From the NCBI RefSeq assembly GCF_005048205.1, contig NZ_SUMF01000002.1:310001-374000 (forward strand): DNA of 64,000 nt, in the 5' to 3' direction. How positions within the stretch are numbered: position 1 is the first letter of the stretch; each line of letters begins with the position of its first letter. The notes below the pieces were generated by a model that saw only the letters and a program-made list of their open reading frames with translations, had not been told where the DNA came from and ran no database searches. The position numbers and the translations under genes are program-made. This stretch comes from Chitiniphilus eburneus. GTDB taxonomy: Bacteria > Pseudomonadota > Gammaproteobacteria > Burkholderiales > Chitinibacteraceae. Below, in pieces: positions 26,984 to 35,003 of the stretch.

Positions 26984-29067
26984 ATTTCCCCGTGGCCACC
27001 GGACAAACCAATCCACGCCCGGATAGTGTGGTTGAAGTTCAGGTCAGCACTGGCGGTATGGTGTTTTTCTGCCCCCAATTCGCCGAGGTGGTGGTAGTGC
27101 CTCCCGAGGATGCGCCGTTCGTGTTGCAGGAAGTGGCCCAGATCAACCAGTTCATGGATGACCTGCTGAATGCGCGCGCCAACTTTGGCGATGCCCAGCA
27201 ACGCTTGTGGGCAACGGACCTCAAGGATCCGGTACAACTGGCCGTGGCTGAGCAGGCACTGGCCGATGCCCTCAAACGGGAAGAAGCCGCCCGCAAGAAA
27301 GTGAAGGACGAACTGGCCAACATCCCACCGCTGAACAAAGGTGGCGAGCTGTTGGAGCTGCTGCCGATGTGGACCCGGCCTGGCCAGGGCAACAACAACC
27401 TGCCCCGGGGTTTCAAGATGACCTATGTCCGCTCGGACAAGATGAAAAACCACTGGCGCCGCTACAAGCTGAGCAATGCCGACCAACCGGAGATGAAGTC
27501 CTTCCTGACGCGCGATGCCGCCAGCGGCAAGTACCGCCTGGACCAGAACAAGTTCATCGAAGACCTGACCAATCTGCAACTGAAGATCAAGCACGAATGG
27601 CAGTTCATCGACCCCGAAAAAGGCCGGGTCGAATGGGCACCGGACTTCATCAAGGCCTTCAACGAGCGGGCCAATTTTGCGGCGCCCGCCGACCAGGACG
27701 ACATCAGCGAGTTCTCCGGTGGCGCCACCCTGCTACGGGCCTTTGCCGGGGTTTCGGCCAGCAGCGAAGTGGACGTGTCCGCCTCCTGGCGCGAAGTGCT
27801 GGCGCTTAAAGCCAAGGCCAAAGGGGCCTTCAAAGGCAAAGCCGAAGCTGGCGCCGTCCTCGCCGACGGGGTGCTCAATGCCAAGTTCTACCTGCCCTGC
27901 GTCAACGGCTGCGAACTGTTCATCCTGCCCGAGGGGGTCGCCAAGGCGGCGCAAATCAGCGACCAGGAACGCACCCTGGGGCATTTCAGGGCGGTGATCG
28001 AGGGTGAGCTACGCGGGACCTGCGGCGCCAGCGTGCTGGCCGAAGGTGGGTTGGAATTCGTCGTAGGCGCGGATGGATCGCAACAGATGCGCGGCGCCCC
28101 GGTACCGCGTGATGCCAGGCAGATCAACCTGCCGAAGCTCAACGTCAAGGCCAACCTGAACACCAATCAGGAGCTGAAGGGCGAACTGACCGCCTTTGCC
28201 GGGGCATCCATTTCCGCCAAGCTTGGCGGCGCGTTGCAATGGCGCCAGCCGGAGTCGCCGAATTACGCTGACTTCGCCAGCATCACCCCCAAGATCGACG
28301 GCCAGGCGGGGATCGGCGGCACGGCCGCGTTCGGCATTCGCTTCCATGAGGGCAAGTTCAAGGTCTACGCCAAGCTGGGCGCTTGCGTCGGCCTGGGGGC
28401 CAAGGGCGGTATCGAGGCGGTGGTGGGGGCAGTCCAGATGTGGGAGTTCGCCTGCTGGTTCAAGCATCAGGTCGTCAATTCTGGGGACAAGATGCTGGAC
28501 TACTTTTTGGGGGATGCCTTCAAGAATTTTTGCATTATTTGTGCGCTATCGATCATCGAGGGCAAGGCCATAGGGGAATATGTTGGGCAAACATCAGGAG
28601 ACTTGGAGATCCGCTTGAGTCGTATCGCGTTACGAGAACCGTGGCGGATCGTCCAGGCAGTTATCATGTCATCCAACCCGTTGCTGAACTCGATTGCTGA
28701 AGTCAAAGGGTATCTGCTGCGGCAGATGCAGAACCTGTATCGCAAGTCGCCGCAAACTCGGGCGGAAGTGGGAAGCGCGATTGAGCGGCTGTTCGAGGCG
28801 GCGCAACTCAAGGCGGAATGCGACAACATCTTCCAGCATTGCAGCGATGATTTCGGGACCAAGAGCGATGCTGTAGCCGCCCGCCAAGCGACGGAACGGA
28901 TCGTCGGCGCCGAGTTTATCGAAGCGGTCTACGCCCGGGTCAAGACCGAACCCAGCCCAGGGTATCAACTGGTCTTCAACGACAGCGCGGTGTACGCCTG
29001 GCAGAACGGCATCCATCTCGCCTGGAATGACAACGCATGGTGGGCGCCGCGCCGCAGTTTGGCCTGA
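26980..29067 (+). CDS. Putative type VI secretion effector
   Basis: This 695-aa protein has a coiled-coil stretch at about 55-115 (QQRLWATDLKDPVQLAVAEQ and on), a Gly/Ala-rich central region (about 270-480) with alternating short strands and possible membrane-inserting helices, and a helical C-terminus. No enzyme motif is seen. Its start overlaps the vgrG remnant, the usual place of a cargo effector; a pore-forming role is a guess from the central region. GC content is high, unlike the adjacent cassettes, so this block arrived separately. Confidence 0.6.
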   Translation: MNFPVATGQTNPRPDSVVEVQVSTGGMVFFCPQFAEVVVVPPEDAPFVLQEVAQINQFMDDLLNARANFGDAQQRLWATDLKDPVQLAVAEQALADALKREEAARKKVKDELANIPPLNKGGELLELLPMWTRPGQGNNNLPRGFKMTYVRSDKMKNHWRRYKLSNADQPEMKSFLTRDAASGKYRLDQNKFIEDLTNLQLKIKHEWQFIDPEKGRVEWAPDFIKAFNERANFAAPADQDDISEFSGGATLLRAFAGVSASSEVDVSASWREVLALKAKAKGAFKGKAEAGAVLADGVLNAKFYLPCVNGCELFILPEGVAKAAQISDQERTLGHFRAVIEGELRGTCGASVLAEGGLEFVVGADGSQQMRGAPVPRDARQINLPKLNVKANLNTNQELKGELTAFAGASISAKLGGALQWRQPESPNYADFASITPKIDGQAGIGGTAAFGIRFHEGKFKVYAKLGACVGLGAKGGIEAVVGAVQMWEFACWFKHQVVNSGDKMLDYFLGDAFKNFCIICALSIIEGKAIGEYVGQTSGDLEIRLSRIALREPWRIVQAVIMSSNPLLNSIAEVKGYLLRQMQNLYRKSPQTRAEVGSAIERLFEAAQLKAECDNIFQHCSDDFGTKSDAVAARQATERIVGAEFIEAVYARVKTEPSPGYQLVFNDSAVYAWQNGIHLAWNDNAWWAPRRSLA

Positions 29068-29071
29068 TGGG

Positions 29072-30223
29072 TTATTTCCAGGGCTTCGGTTTGTTCAGTG
29101 CGCAGCGGAAGTTGAGATTCACCGTCGAAGCGATCAGTTCGTATTCCAGATCAAGCGACTTGCGATGGATCTTCAGGGTTGCCGCTTCGCCTCTACGCGA
29201 TGTCACGCCCTTGCTTGGGTCGCTCGAAACGTAGCGCAGCACCTTTAACGTACCGCTGTCCGGTCCCTTGGGATCAATCTGGGATGCCTTGCCATACGGG
29301 GCGTACCAGTCGAACACCCACTCCAGTCCATAGCCGGCCATGTCATAGACACCGGCACGATTGGGGGGGTAGGTACCCACAGGACGTGAGTTGAAATGGT
29401 CCGGTGAGCGCCCTTCGGCCGCCTTATTCAATATCTCGTTCAGTTTGCCGACATCCTTTTCCGCCTCTGGCGGCGCCGCAAAGAACACCTCGCGCCCGCC
29501 TGAGCGCGCCGCGTACTCCCACTGTGCCTCGGTCGGCAGATCGAACGGCTGGCCGGTGATGTCCCCCAGCCACAGGCAGTAATCGCGCGCCTGCGGCCAG
29601 GCGACCGAGCCAGCCGGGTAGTCGGGATAGCGAAAACGCAACCCGCCGAAGTAGTCTCCGGTATTGATTGCCGGCAGCCGTTTGGCGCGGGTGAACAGAT
29701 CGTAGTCGGCAAAGGTGACGCGATAGGTCTGAATCGAAAACCCGCTCAGCGTGACCGAGTGCGGCGGATCGTCCTCTTCCTCGGTGGTGATCGGCCAGGG
29801 TGGGGTTTCCCACCAGCCGAAGTCCCCCATGGTGAAGGTGCCACCCGAAAAGTGCACCAGATTGCGCTGGGTGCGCTGTTTCAGCGCGGCCAGCTCCGCC
29901 TTGCTGGGGGGGGGCAGGTTGTTCAGATAGTCGCGTGCGTCCTGGAGCGCCTGCTCTGCATCCACGGTGAAGTCGTTGGGCATGGCCTGCTCCCAGAACT
30001 CGGGCTTGGGCGAAGGGGTCTGCAGGGCCTTGATCAGCAGATCTTTAGGAATGGGATGCTTGGGGATCGGCGTCCCGGCTTCACCCATCTTGATGATGCC
30101 CTCAAGCATGGCGCGATCCGCCTCGGAGATTTCTTCCACCGCGTGGACGGATAACGTTGTTACCGAGAGGCAGAGCAGCAGGGGGAGATGATGGCGCATG
30201 GCGGCAATGGGGCGTCTGAGCAT
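29072..30223 (-). CDS. Exported formylglycine-generating-enzyme-like (SUMF1/PvdO) protein
   Basis: This 383-aa protein has a signal peptide (MRHHLPLLLCLSVTTLSVHA, if read from the second Met at 30199) and a C-terminal FGE-sulfatase domain: GGTFTMGDFGWW, DLPTEAQWEYAARSGG, NRAGVYDMAGYGLEWVFDW and a final LNFRCAL. Canonical FGE has paired active-site cysteines, which are not evident, so it is likely a binding relative. It is convergent with the putative effector (4-bp gap); an immunity or accessory role is an inference from position. Confidence 0.8.
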   Translation of the reverse strand: MLRRPIAAMRHHLPLLLCLSVTTLSVHAVEEISEADRAMLEGIIKMGEAGTPIPKHPIPKDLLIKALQTPSPKPEFWEQAMPNDFTVDAEQALQDARDYLNNLPPPSKAELAALKQRTQRNLVHFSGGTFTMGDFGWWETPPWPITTEEEDDPPHSVTLSGFSIQTYRVTFADYDLFTRAKRLPAINTGDYFGGLRFRYPDYPAGSVAWPQARDYCLWLGDITGQPFDLPTEAQWEYAARSGGREVFFAAPPEAEKDVGKLNEILNKAAEGRSPDHFNSRPVGTYPPNRAGVYDMAGYGLEWVFDWYAPYGKASQIDPKGPDSGTLKVLRYVSSDPSKGVTSRRGEAATLKIHRKSLDLEYELIASTVNLNFRCALNKPKPWK

Positions 30224-30281
30224 CCTGCTGATGGTAGCAGTGAAGCGCGCTGCTGAGGGGTGAGGTAAGCCTCAGCATCAA

Positions 30282-30497
30282 CTAGGGAAGCCTGGGCGAT
30301 TCACCCCGAACACTAATTCGCGGCTCTGGCATTTCAGGGAGGGGCCGGCCCATGTCGGGGGCTGTCTCCAGCAGCAGGAAGTGACGTCCAATGGCTTGGC
30401 CGGCCCCGCTTTGCCGCCTCCGGGGCCTTGATTGCCAGGAAGCGCCGACATCGCTCCAAGCCTTCCATCGCGCTTCAGTGGTGACTACTTGTGGCAC
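30282..30497 (-). pseudogene. ParE/RelE-type toxin, double frameshift
   Basis: The reading starts at a GTG overlapping the antitoxin end (VPQVVTTEAR), shifts to EGLERCRRFLAIKAPEAAKR, and shifts back to GQAIGRHFLLLETAPDMGRP and LPEMPEPR. Together these match ParE-family toxins. Two frameshifts and a truncated end make it inactive. Confidence 0.7.
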
Positions 30498-30757
30498 TGA
30501 GGCAGAGCCTTTTCGCCGTCGGAGCCCCAGGTGTTTAGCCAAGTACGAACTTCCAGGCCGGTCAAGTGCCGGCCAGTTTCTTGATACGCTACCCAGGATG
30601 CCAAGGCTTCCTGCTTGAAGCTCTCGCGGGCTTCCTCGCGTTCGACGTATTGCTGGATAGCTTCGAGCATGATCCAGTGCGGCGATCGGCGGCGCAGACT
30701 GGCGAGATGCTGGACGCGGTCTTTCAGCGCATCGTCAATCTTGAGCGATGTTGCCAT
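30485..30757 (-). CDS. CopG-family ribbon-helix-helix antitoxin
   Basis: This 90-aa protein starts MATSLKIDDALKDRVQHLA and continues RRSPHWIMLEAIQQYVEREE, the strand-helix-helix pattern of ParD/CopG antitoxins. I chose the ATG at 30757. The partner toxin is broken, so this is an orphan antitoxin. Confidence 0.8.
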   Translation of the reverse strand: MATSLKIDDALKDRVQHLASLRRRSPHWIMLEAIQQYVEREEARESFKQEALASWVAYQETGRHLTGLEVRTWLNTWGSDGEKALPQCHK

Positions 30758-30916
30758 TGCTATCCGTCCTATTACCAAGTAGTACCTGCCGAAAATTTTT
30801 GTCCTGCCGTCCTTGTCCGTCAAACGAAGGATTGCAAGCTCAACTGGTCAGTCAATCGCGTCTGATCGAATACAAGAATACCCAACCGCATCAGTTCTTT
30901 CACTACGTGTGCCTAG

Positions 30917-31179
30917 GGCGAATCGACATTCAAACATGGGTGCGAAGGACGAAGGCCGGGATGCAGGGCAAGGCGTGCCGAGCAAAGTGGGGTGATCCCC
31001 ACGAGCGAGGCACAACGTAGCGATGCGCCCGGCCTTCATCCTTCCCTTCGGGTTGGTCCGCGGGCCGGCGTCTGCTTTGTCGCACGGCTTGCAGATAGGA
31101 GGGCTATCTACTGCACCGCGCTTCGCGCAGCCATCCGGCTCGCGGACCAACGCATCCCACGTTTGAATGTCGATTCGCC
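30917..31179. mobile_element. 263-bp MITE with CTAG target duplication
   Basis: GGCGAATCGACATTCAAAC at the left end is repeated inverted at the right end, and CTAG flanks both sides (30913-30916 and 31180-31183). There is no coding capacity. IS5-family elements duplicate YTAR targets, so an IS5-type transposase could have moved it. It sits at the end of an IS630 transposase remnant. Confidence 0.85.
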
Positions 31180-31183
31180 CTAG

Positions 31184-31790
31184 TGTCGATGGGGACCGCG
31201 ACGAATGTGCTTCTGAGCGCCTGAATCTGGCTCTTCTCGTCCACACACAGCACCATGGCCATAAGCGGCGGATCGAGATACAGGCCGACGATGTCGCGGA
31301 CCTTCTCGACGAACAACGGATCGTTGGAGAGTTTGGAGGTCTTCTGCCGATGCGGCCGCCAGCCCGAAGGTTCGCCAGATGCGCGAGACGGATGACTGCG
31401 ATAGGGCGGCCTCGCGGGCCATGGAGCGCTTGCTCCAATGCGTGGCGCCCTCAGGAGCGCTCTCCAGTGTCTTGGCGATTACCGTATCGATCTTCGCGTC
31501 CTCGATCGTGCGCGGAGCGCCTGAACGTGGCGCCTCAAGCAATCCATCGAGCCGAAGCTCGACAAATTGCGCTCGCCACTTAGGCACTGACTGCGGTGCC
31601 GCGCGCTGCTGGCTGGGCACGATCTTGTTGTCTACCCGTCAGCACAGGCCAACACGATCCGCGCGCGAAGCACCAACGCCTGGGCCGTCTTGCGTCGCAG
31701 GGTGAAGGCCGTGAGTCGCGCTCGGCCTCGCTCAACACAAGTTCGGACCTCGGTCTGTCCCCATCGCGGCCTCGTCGTTCGCACACACCA
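31184..31790 (-). pseudogene. IS630-family transposase, frameshifted
   Basis: Three frames in order give ELVLSEAERD, then SQQRAAPQSVPKWRAQFVEL, RTIEDAKIDTVIAKTLESA and THWSKRSMAREAALSQSSVS, then FVEKVRDIVGLYLDPP and MVLCVDEKSQIQAL. This matches IS630 transposases up to the first catalytic Asp (CVDEKSQ). Frameshifts and the lost C-terminus show it is dead. Confidence 0.87.
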
Positions 31791-31939
31791 CACAGCACGG
31801 CTGATCGGCACGAAGCCTGATAGTTAAATGAACGGAAAAAGGAACTGCACGTTCAAATGCCCGGCTCAACGACTTGTTGTTCCATGACTCGGCATTTGGA
31901 TTCTGCTTAGTGTCACGAGAAGAAAAAGATGTCATCAAG

Positions 31940-32062
31940 ATCCACGCACGCATTGTGTTCGGGCGCGGACTCGCCCAACTGCGTAAGCAAAAAAGGCTGA
32001 CCCCAAGAAATACTGGCCCTTGAGAGCGGGGTATCACACGTGGGCTTGCAGAAATATGCCCT
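31940..32062 (+). pseudogene. Xre-type helix-turn-helix remnant
   Basis: The plus strand reads FGRGLAQLRKQKRLT and, after a one-base shift, QEILALESGVSHVGLQKYA, which resembles an Xre-family DNA-binding domain. It has no plausible start or continuation. The rest of 31791-32091 holds nothing I can identify. Confidence 0.5.
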
Positions 32063-32091
32063 ACTTGCCAAAGCAAATGGTATCCAACGGA

Positions 32092-33996
32092 TCAGTTTCG
32101 AGTTCGAGATACAAATGCCCCATTGTCTCCATGGACACCGATACTTTCATCTATGACCGAACCCAGCAACTTGGCCCAGCCCGCGAGGTAACTTGCATGA
32201 CGAGCGGCAATGAGGTTGGGATCAGCCTCTGCAGAACTTACTATGGGTCGTTTGGGGTGGTGAACACGATTAAGACTGACTGTTCCAAAAAGCTCTGCAG
32301 CCATTCTTTTGTGCCTTTCCGAATCCCAAGTGGCGTTCTTCTTGGGCCACCGATTCTTAACTTGTGTCAGCTCAAATAACACTTCGCAGTCTCGGTCATC
32401 GAAGCGCAGGAAGTCATGTCTATGCAGCAGAATGGTGCATTGACCACTTACTTCATCGTGTCGAAGCTGCATCTCAAAAAGATAGAAAAATTGCTGTTCA
32501 GCATGGTCGGAAAATTCCGCGAAAACGACCTGCCGGGCAGTTCTCGACATGGTTTTAGGGTCAATGACCAAGTGCCAATTTGAGCGCGGCAGCTTGTTTG
32601 AAAAAATGGCTACTTTTCCGCCTGGTGGGCCATTCAGTCCGTTGCGGTATTTAAGCTTCCATTTTTTTTTCGCGTTTAGTTGTTTAGCCAGCAAATCTAG
32701 GCTGTGCTGAAAATCTTCAAGTTGACGTGCGATAACAATATCATGCTCGAATGCGTCGACCCCCTGCTTACCGCCGTCAATCCCCTCTTGATCTCCATCG
32801 CCATGCGTATAACCGTCGATATCGATAGACCCGCCAAAAATTCTTCGATTTGCTGAACGCTTCTCGTCAGGGGAAAGAAGTTCGGTGGTGAGGTGATCTA
32901 AACCAGAGAAAGGGTCTACACACTCCACCACATGCATGCGTCTAAGCCTCGGGTCAGCAGGTGTGTCGTCAAAAAGTTGGTCTCGAGCATCTTGCAAGTC
33001 GTCTAGTGATTTTGGGTCGAAATTCGGGGGACCGCCGCTTGCCTTGGCTCCTCCTTGGCTTCCCTGCCTACCGTGGTCACTGATGATGTGGATATGATCA
33101 AAGTCAGGTCGATGGCTACACCTTATAATCCGCATCCCATAGAAACCCCATATTTTGTTACCGCGATCAAGCTGGAAGTGTTTACCCGCGATAGTCAATG
33201 TGGTCGGCTCCCCGAATGGAAACAAAGCCTTTATGACAAGCGTCTCTAGCTCCTGATGGTCCTGATTGTTACATCGGACCTCAACCTGATGTTGGTGGGG
33301 TGTTCGAAGCGCACTGAGCCCGGCATCGCTCGCAAAACAACGAGCTAGAACTTTGCGCTCTCTAACCGAAAGGCACTCGTTGGTGTGCAGTTCAACTGTG
33401 CGCGTCTCTGGCAGAAATATTCCTTTGAATTTATCTTTGTACCTGCCACTTGTGATCCAAGAGGGGAGCCGGGTAGACACACCAAAATAAAAAGCGAGCA
33501 ACTCTGCCATAGGAAGAATAAGCCACCGCGTTTGCAAATTTCCATTGACGGGTAAAGCGGCGAGATAGCTCTGAGACAACGCCCTTCTGTTTTCATCGGG
33601 CATGCGAAAATATTCGTTTGGCAGAGGGGCGACATAGCGTCCACCAATATCGAGGCTCTCGCCAAACCGCAAAAATTTAATATTACGAGGATTAACGGTG
33701 AGGTGGATGTCGCTGCCGGGCTGCCCCACGCGTAACCCATTTTCCCAAGTCGTTCCTACACGAAAATACCGAATGCGCGCGATATGCGTTGTAAGCGTAA
33801 GAAAGTTCGCGCTATTGGCTGTTAGAACTAGTGAGTTCGGGGTGTAGGGCTTGTTTTTGCTCTCTGACGTTACAAGTGCGAAATGAATCCTTATGAAGGT
33901 TCCAGCTCGTTTGGCATGAACAAAGTGACTGAAGCCGTCAACTCTCCACACGCCTGGATGCTTAGCAAGCGGCTTATAACCGAACATGTTCTGCAA
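32092..33996 (-). CDS. tnsE: TnsE-like transposition protein
   Basis: This 634-aa protein starts 71 bp from the right end and reads inward. Its plan resembles Tn7 TnsE as I remember it: an N-terminal beta-rich domain, a middle helix RWLILPMAELLAFYFGVS comparable to the IPxLELAR segment, an acidic linker (about 350-410), and a C-terminal domain with a W-P...LFG...HHPK pattern (H579-H580-P581-K582) comparable to the NHPKG of TnsE. TnsE directs Tn7 to replicating or mobile DNA. Tn6022-like elements have a fifth transposition gene (tniE), and this may be its counterpart. Low GC and position support a transposon core gene. Confidence 0.6.
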   Translation of the reverse strand: MQNMFGYKPLAKHPGVWRVDGFSHFVHAKRAGTFIRIHFALVTSESKNKPYTPNSLVLTANSANFLTLTTHIARIRYFRVGTTWENGLRVGQPGSDIHLTVNPRNIKFLRFGESLDIGGRYVAPLPNEYFRMPDENRRALSQSYLAALPVNGNLQTRWLILPMAELLAFYFGVSTRLPSWITSGRYKDKFKGIFLPETRTVELHTNECLSVRERKVLARCFASDAGLSALRTPHQHQVEVRCNNQDHQELETLVIKALFPFGEPTTLTIAGKHFQLDRGNKIWGFYGMRIIRCSHRPDFDHIHIISDHGRQGSQGGAKASGGPPNFDPKSLDDLQDARDQLFDDTPADPRLRRMHVVECVDPFSGLDHLTTELLSPDEKRSANRRIFGGSIDIDGYTHGDGDQEGIDGGKQGVDAFEHDIVIARQLEDFQHSLDLLAKQLNAKKKWKLKYRNGLNGPPGGKVAIFSNKLPRSNWHLVIDPKTMSRTARQVVFAEFSDHAEQQFFYLFEMQLRHDEVSGQCTILLHRHDFLRFDDRDCEVLFELTQVKNRWPKKNATWDSERHKRMAAELFGTVSLNRVHHPKRPIVSSAEADPNLIAARHASYLAGWAKLLGSVIDESIGVHGDNGAFVSRTRN

Positions 33997-34067
33997 CCCA
34001 CATCACAATAAATGTTAGATTTTTAACATTTAAAGGTGGTAACTAGCAACTAATTGCATTAGTTACA
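33997..34067 (-). repeat. Transposon right end
   Basis: Read inward from the terminus it begins TGTAACTAATGCAATTAG. AACTAAT-TGC-ATTAGTT (34048-34064) is a perfect dyad touching the terminus, and AAATGTTA...TAACATTT (34012-34032) is a second dyad. These are candidate TnsB-binding sites and may overlap the tnsE promoter. Confidence 0.75.
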
Positions 34068-34072
34068 CTGCC
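34068..34072 (+). repeat. Target site duplication, right copy (CTGCC)
   Basis: This is identical to 9506-9510 and lies directly after the TTACA terminus. Confidence 0.93.
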
Positions 34073-34915
34073 GCCACCGACCAGTGCAACCGCCGAAGCG
34101 GTGTGATGAGGCGTTCTGAAGGGGCGATGCCCGAAGGTGGCGGGATCGAAGCCACCGCGAGAGAGCGATTGCACGGCGGCGGCTTCAAGCGCTTCGTCCG
34201 CGCTCAAAGGGGGTAGCAAGCCAGGCAGGCGCTGTGCCAGCATCGATTTGCCGGTGCCTGGCGGCCCCATCAGCAACAGGCTGTGCCGCCCCGCCGCTGC
34301 GATTTCCAGCGCCCGCTTGGCTTGACCCTGTCCCCGTACGTCGGCCATATCGGGATAGCTGGTCGATGCGCACATGGCTGACGTAGGGACTACGGGTAGC
34401 ATCTCGCCTGCCGCAAAATGCTTACAGACTTCCAGCAGATGATGGGCGCCGTGGACCGTTGCATCGGGGATCAAGGCGGCTTCGCCTGCCGCGGCCATCG
34501 GCAGGATCAGCGCACGACGATCACGGCTGGCGGCACGGGCCAGGGCGATACCGCCGCGTACCGGCCGCAATTCTCCAGTGAGGCCCAGCTCCCCCGCGAA
34601 CTCATACTCCGCCAATGGGCGCGCGGGCAGCTGGTCGCTGGCGGCAAGGATGCCCAGGGCGATCGGCAGATCGTAAAGCCCGGAGGATTTTGGCAGGTCG
34701 GCGGGGGCCAGATTGACGGTGATCCGGCGATTGGGAAACTCGAAGCCGCAGACGGTCAGTGCGGCGCGAACCCGTTCGCGGCTTTCCTTGACCTCGGTTT
34801 CGGGAAGCCCGACCAGATTGAAAGCCGGCAAGCCATTGGCAAGATGGACTTCGACGACGACGGGGTGCGCCGCAAGCCCGACCAGGGCGCGACTGTGGAC
34901 AATGGCTAGCGACAT
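34068..34915 (-). pseudogene. comM: comM, 5' half, disrupted by the Tn7-like element
   Basis: This encodes the ComM N-terminus (MSLAIVHSRALVGLAAHPV, VGLPETEVKESRERVRAAL, NLAPADLPKSSGLYDLPIAL) with Walker A LLMGPPGTGKSML and RTPHHTASAVALVGGGS, where the transposon cuts in. The frame continues only a few codons into the transposon. The separated C-terminal half at 8863-9510 completes it. Confidence 0.95.
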
Positions 34916-35003
34916 GAATGAAAGAGGAACAAGCCTGAATCTGGAAGACAGACTTTGTTTATAGTGTAGGGATTACTTTCAAGACACTTCTACGAGTATC
35001 AGG

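Larger units (their letters stand above)
9511..34067 (+). mobile_element. Tn7-like transposon inserted in comM (24,557 bp)
   Basis: The element begins TGTAAATTCT and ends AGTTACA, giving TGTAA/TTACA termini typical of Tn7-like elements, and is flanked by CTGCC duplications. It splits comM after the VGGGS codons; comM is also the target of the Acinetobacter Tn6022/AbaR family of Tn7-like elements. It carries tnsA-tnsB-tnsC-tniQ at the left, a TnsE-like gene at the right, and about 18 kb of cargo: integron cassettes, a nuclease-kinase module, a DUF3800/ATPase pair, type VI secretion parts, toxin-antitoxin remnants and IS debris. Many cargo genes have lower GC than the flanking chromosome. Confidence 0.95.

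Noticed and set aside
26668-27594. Minus-strand frame opposite the vgrG fragment and effector start
   Set aside because: The plus strand shows VgrG motifs and coupled starts; the minus frame has none.
9511-34067. CRISPR-Cas cargo, as carried by some Tn7-like elements
   Set aside because: No regularly spaced repeats and no cas-like protein were found in the element.
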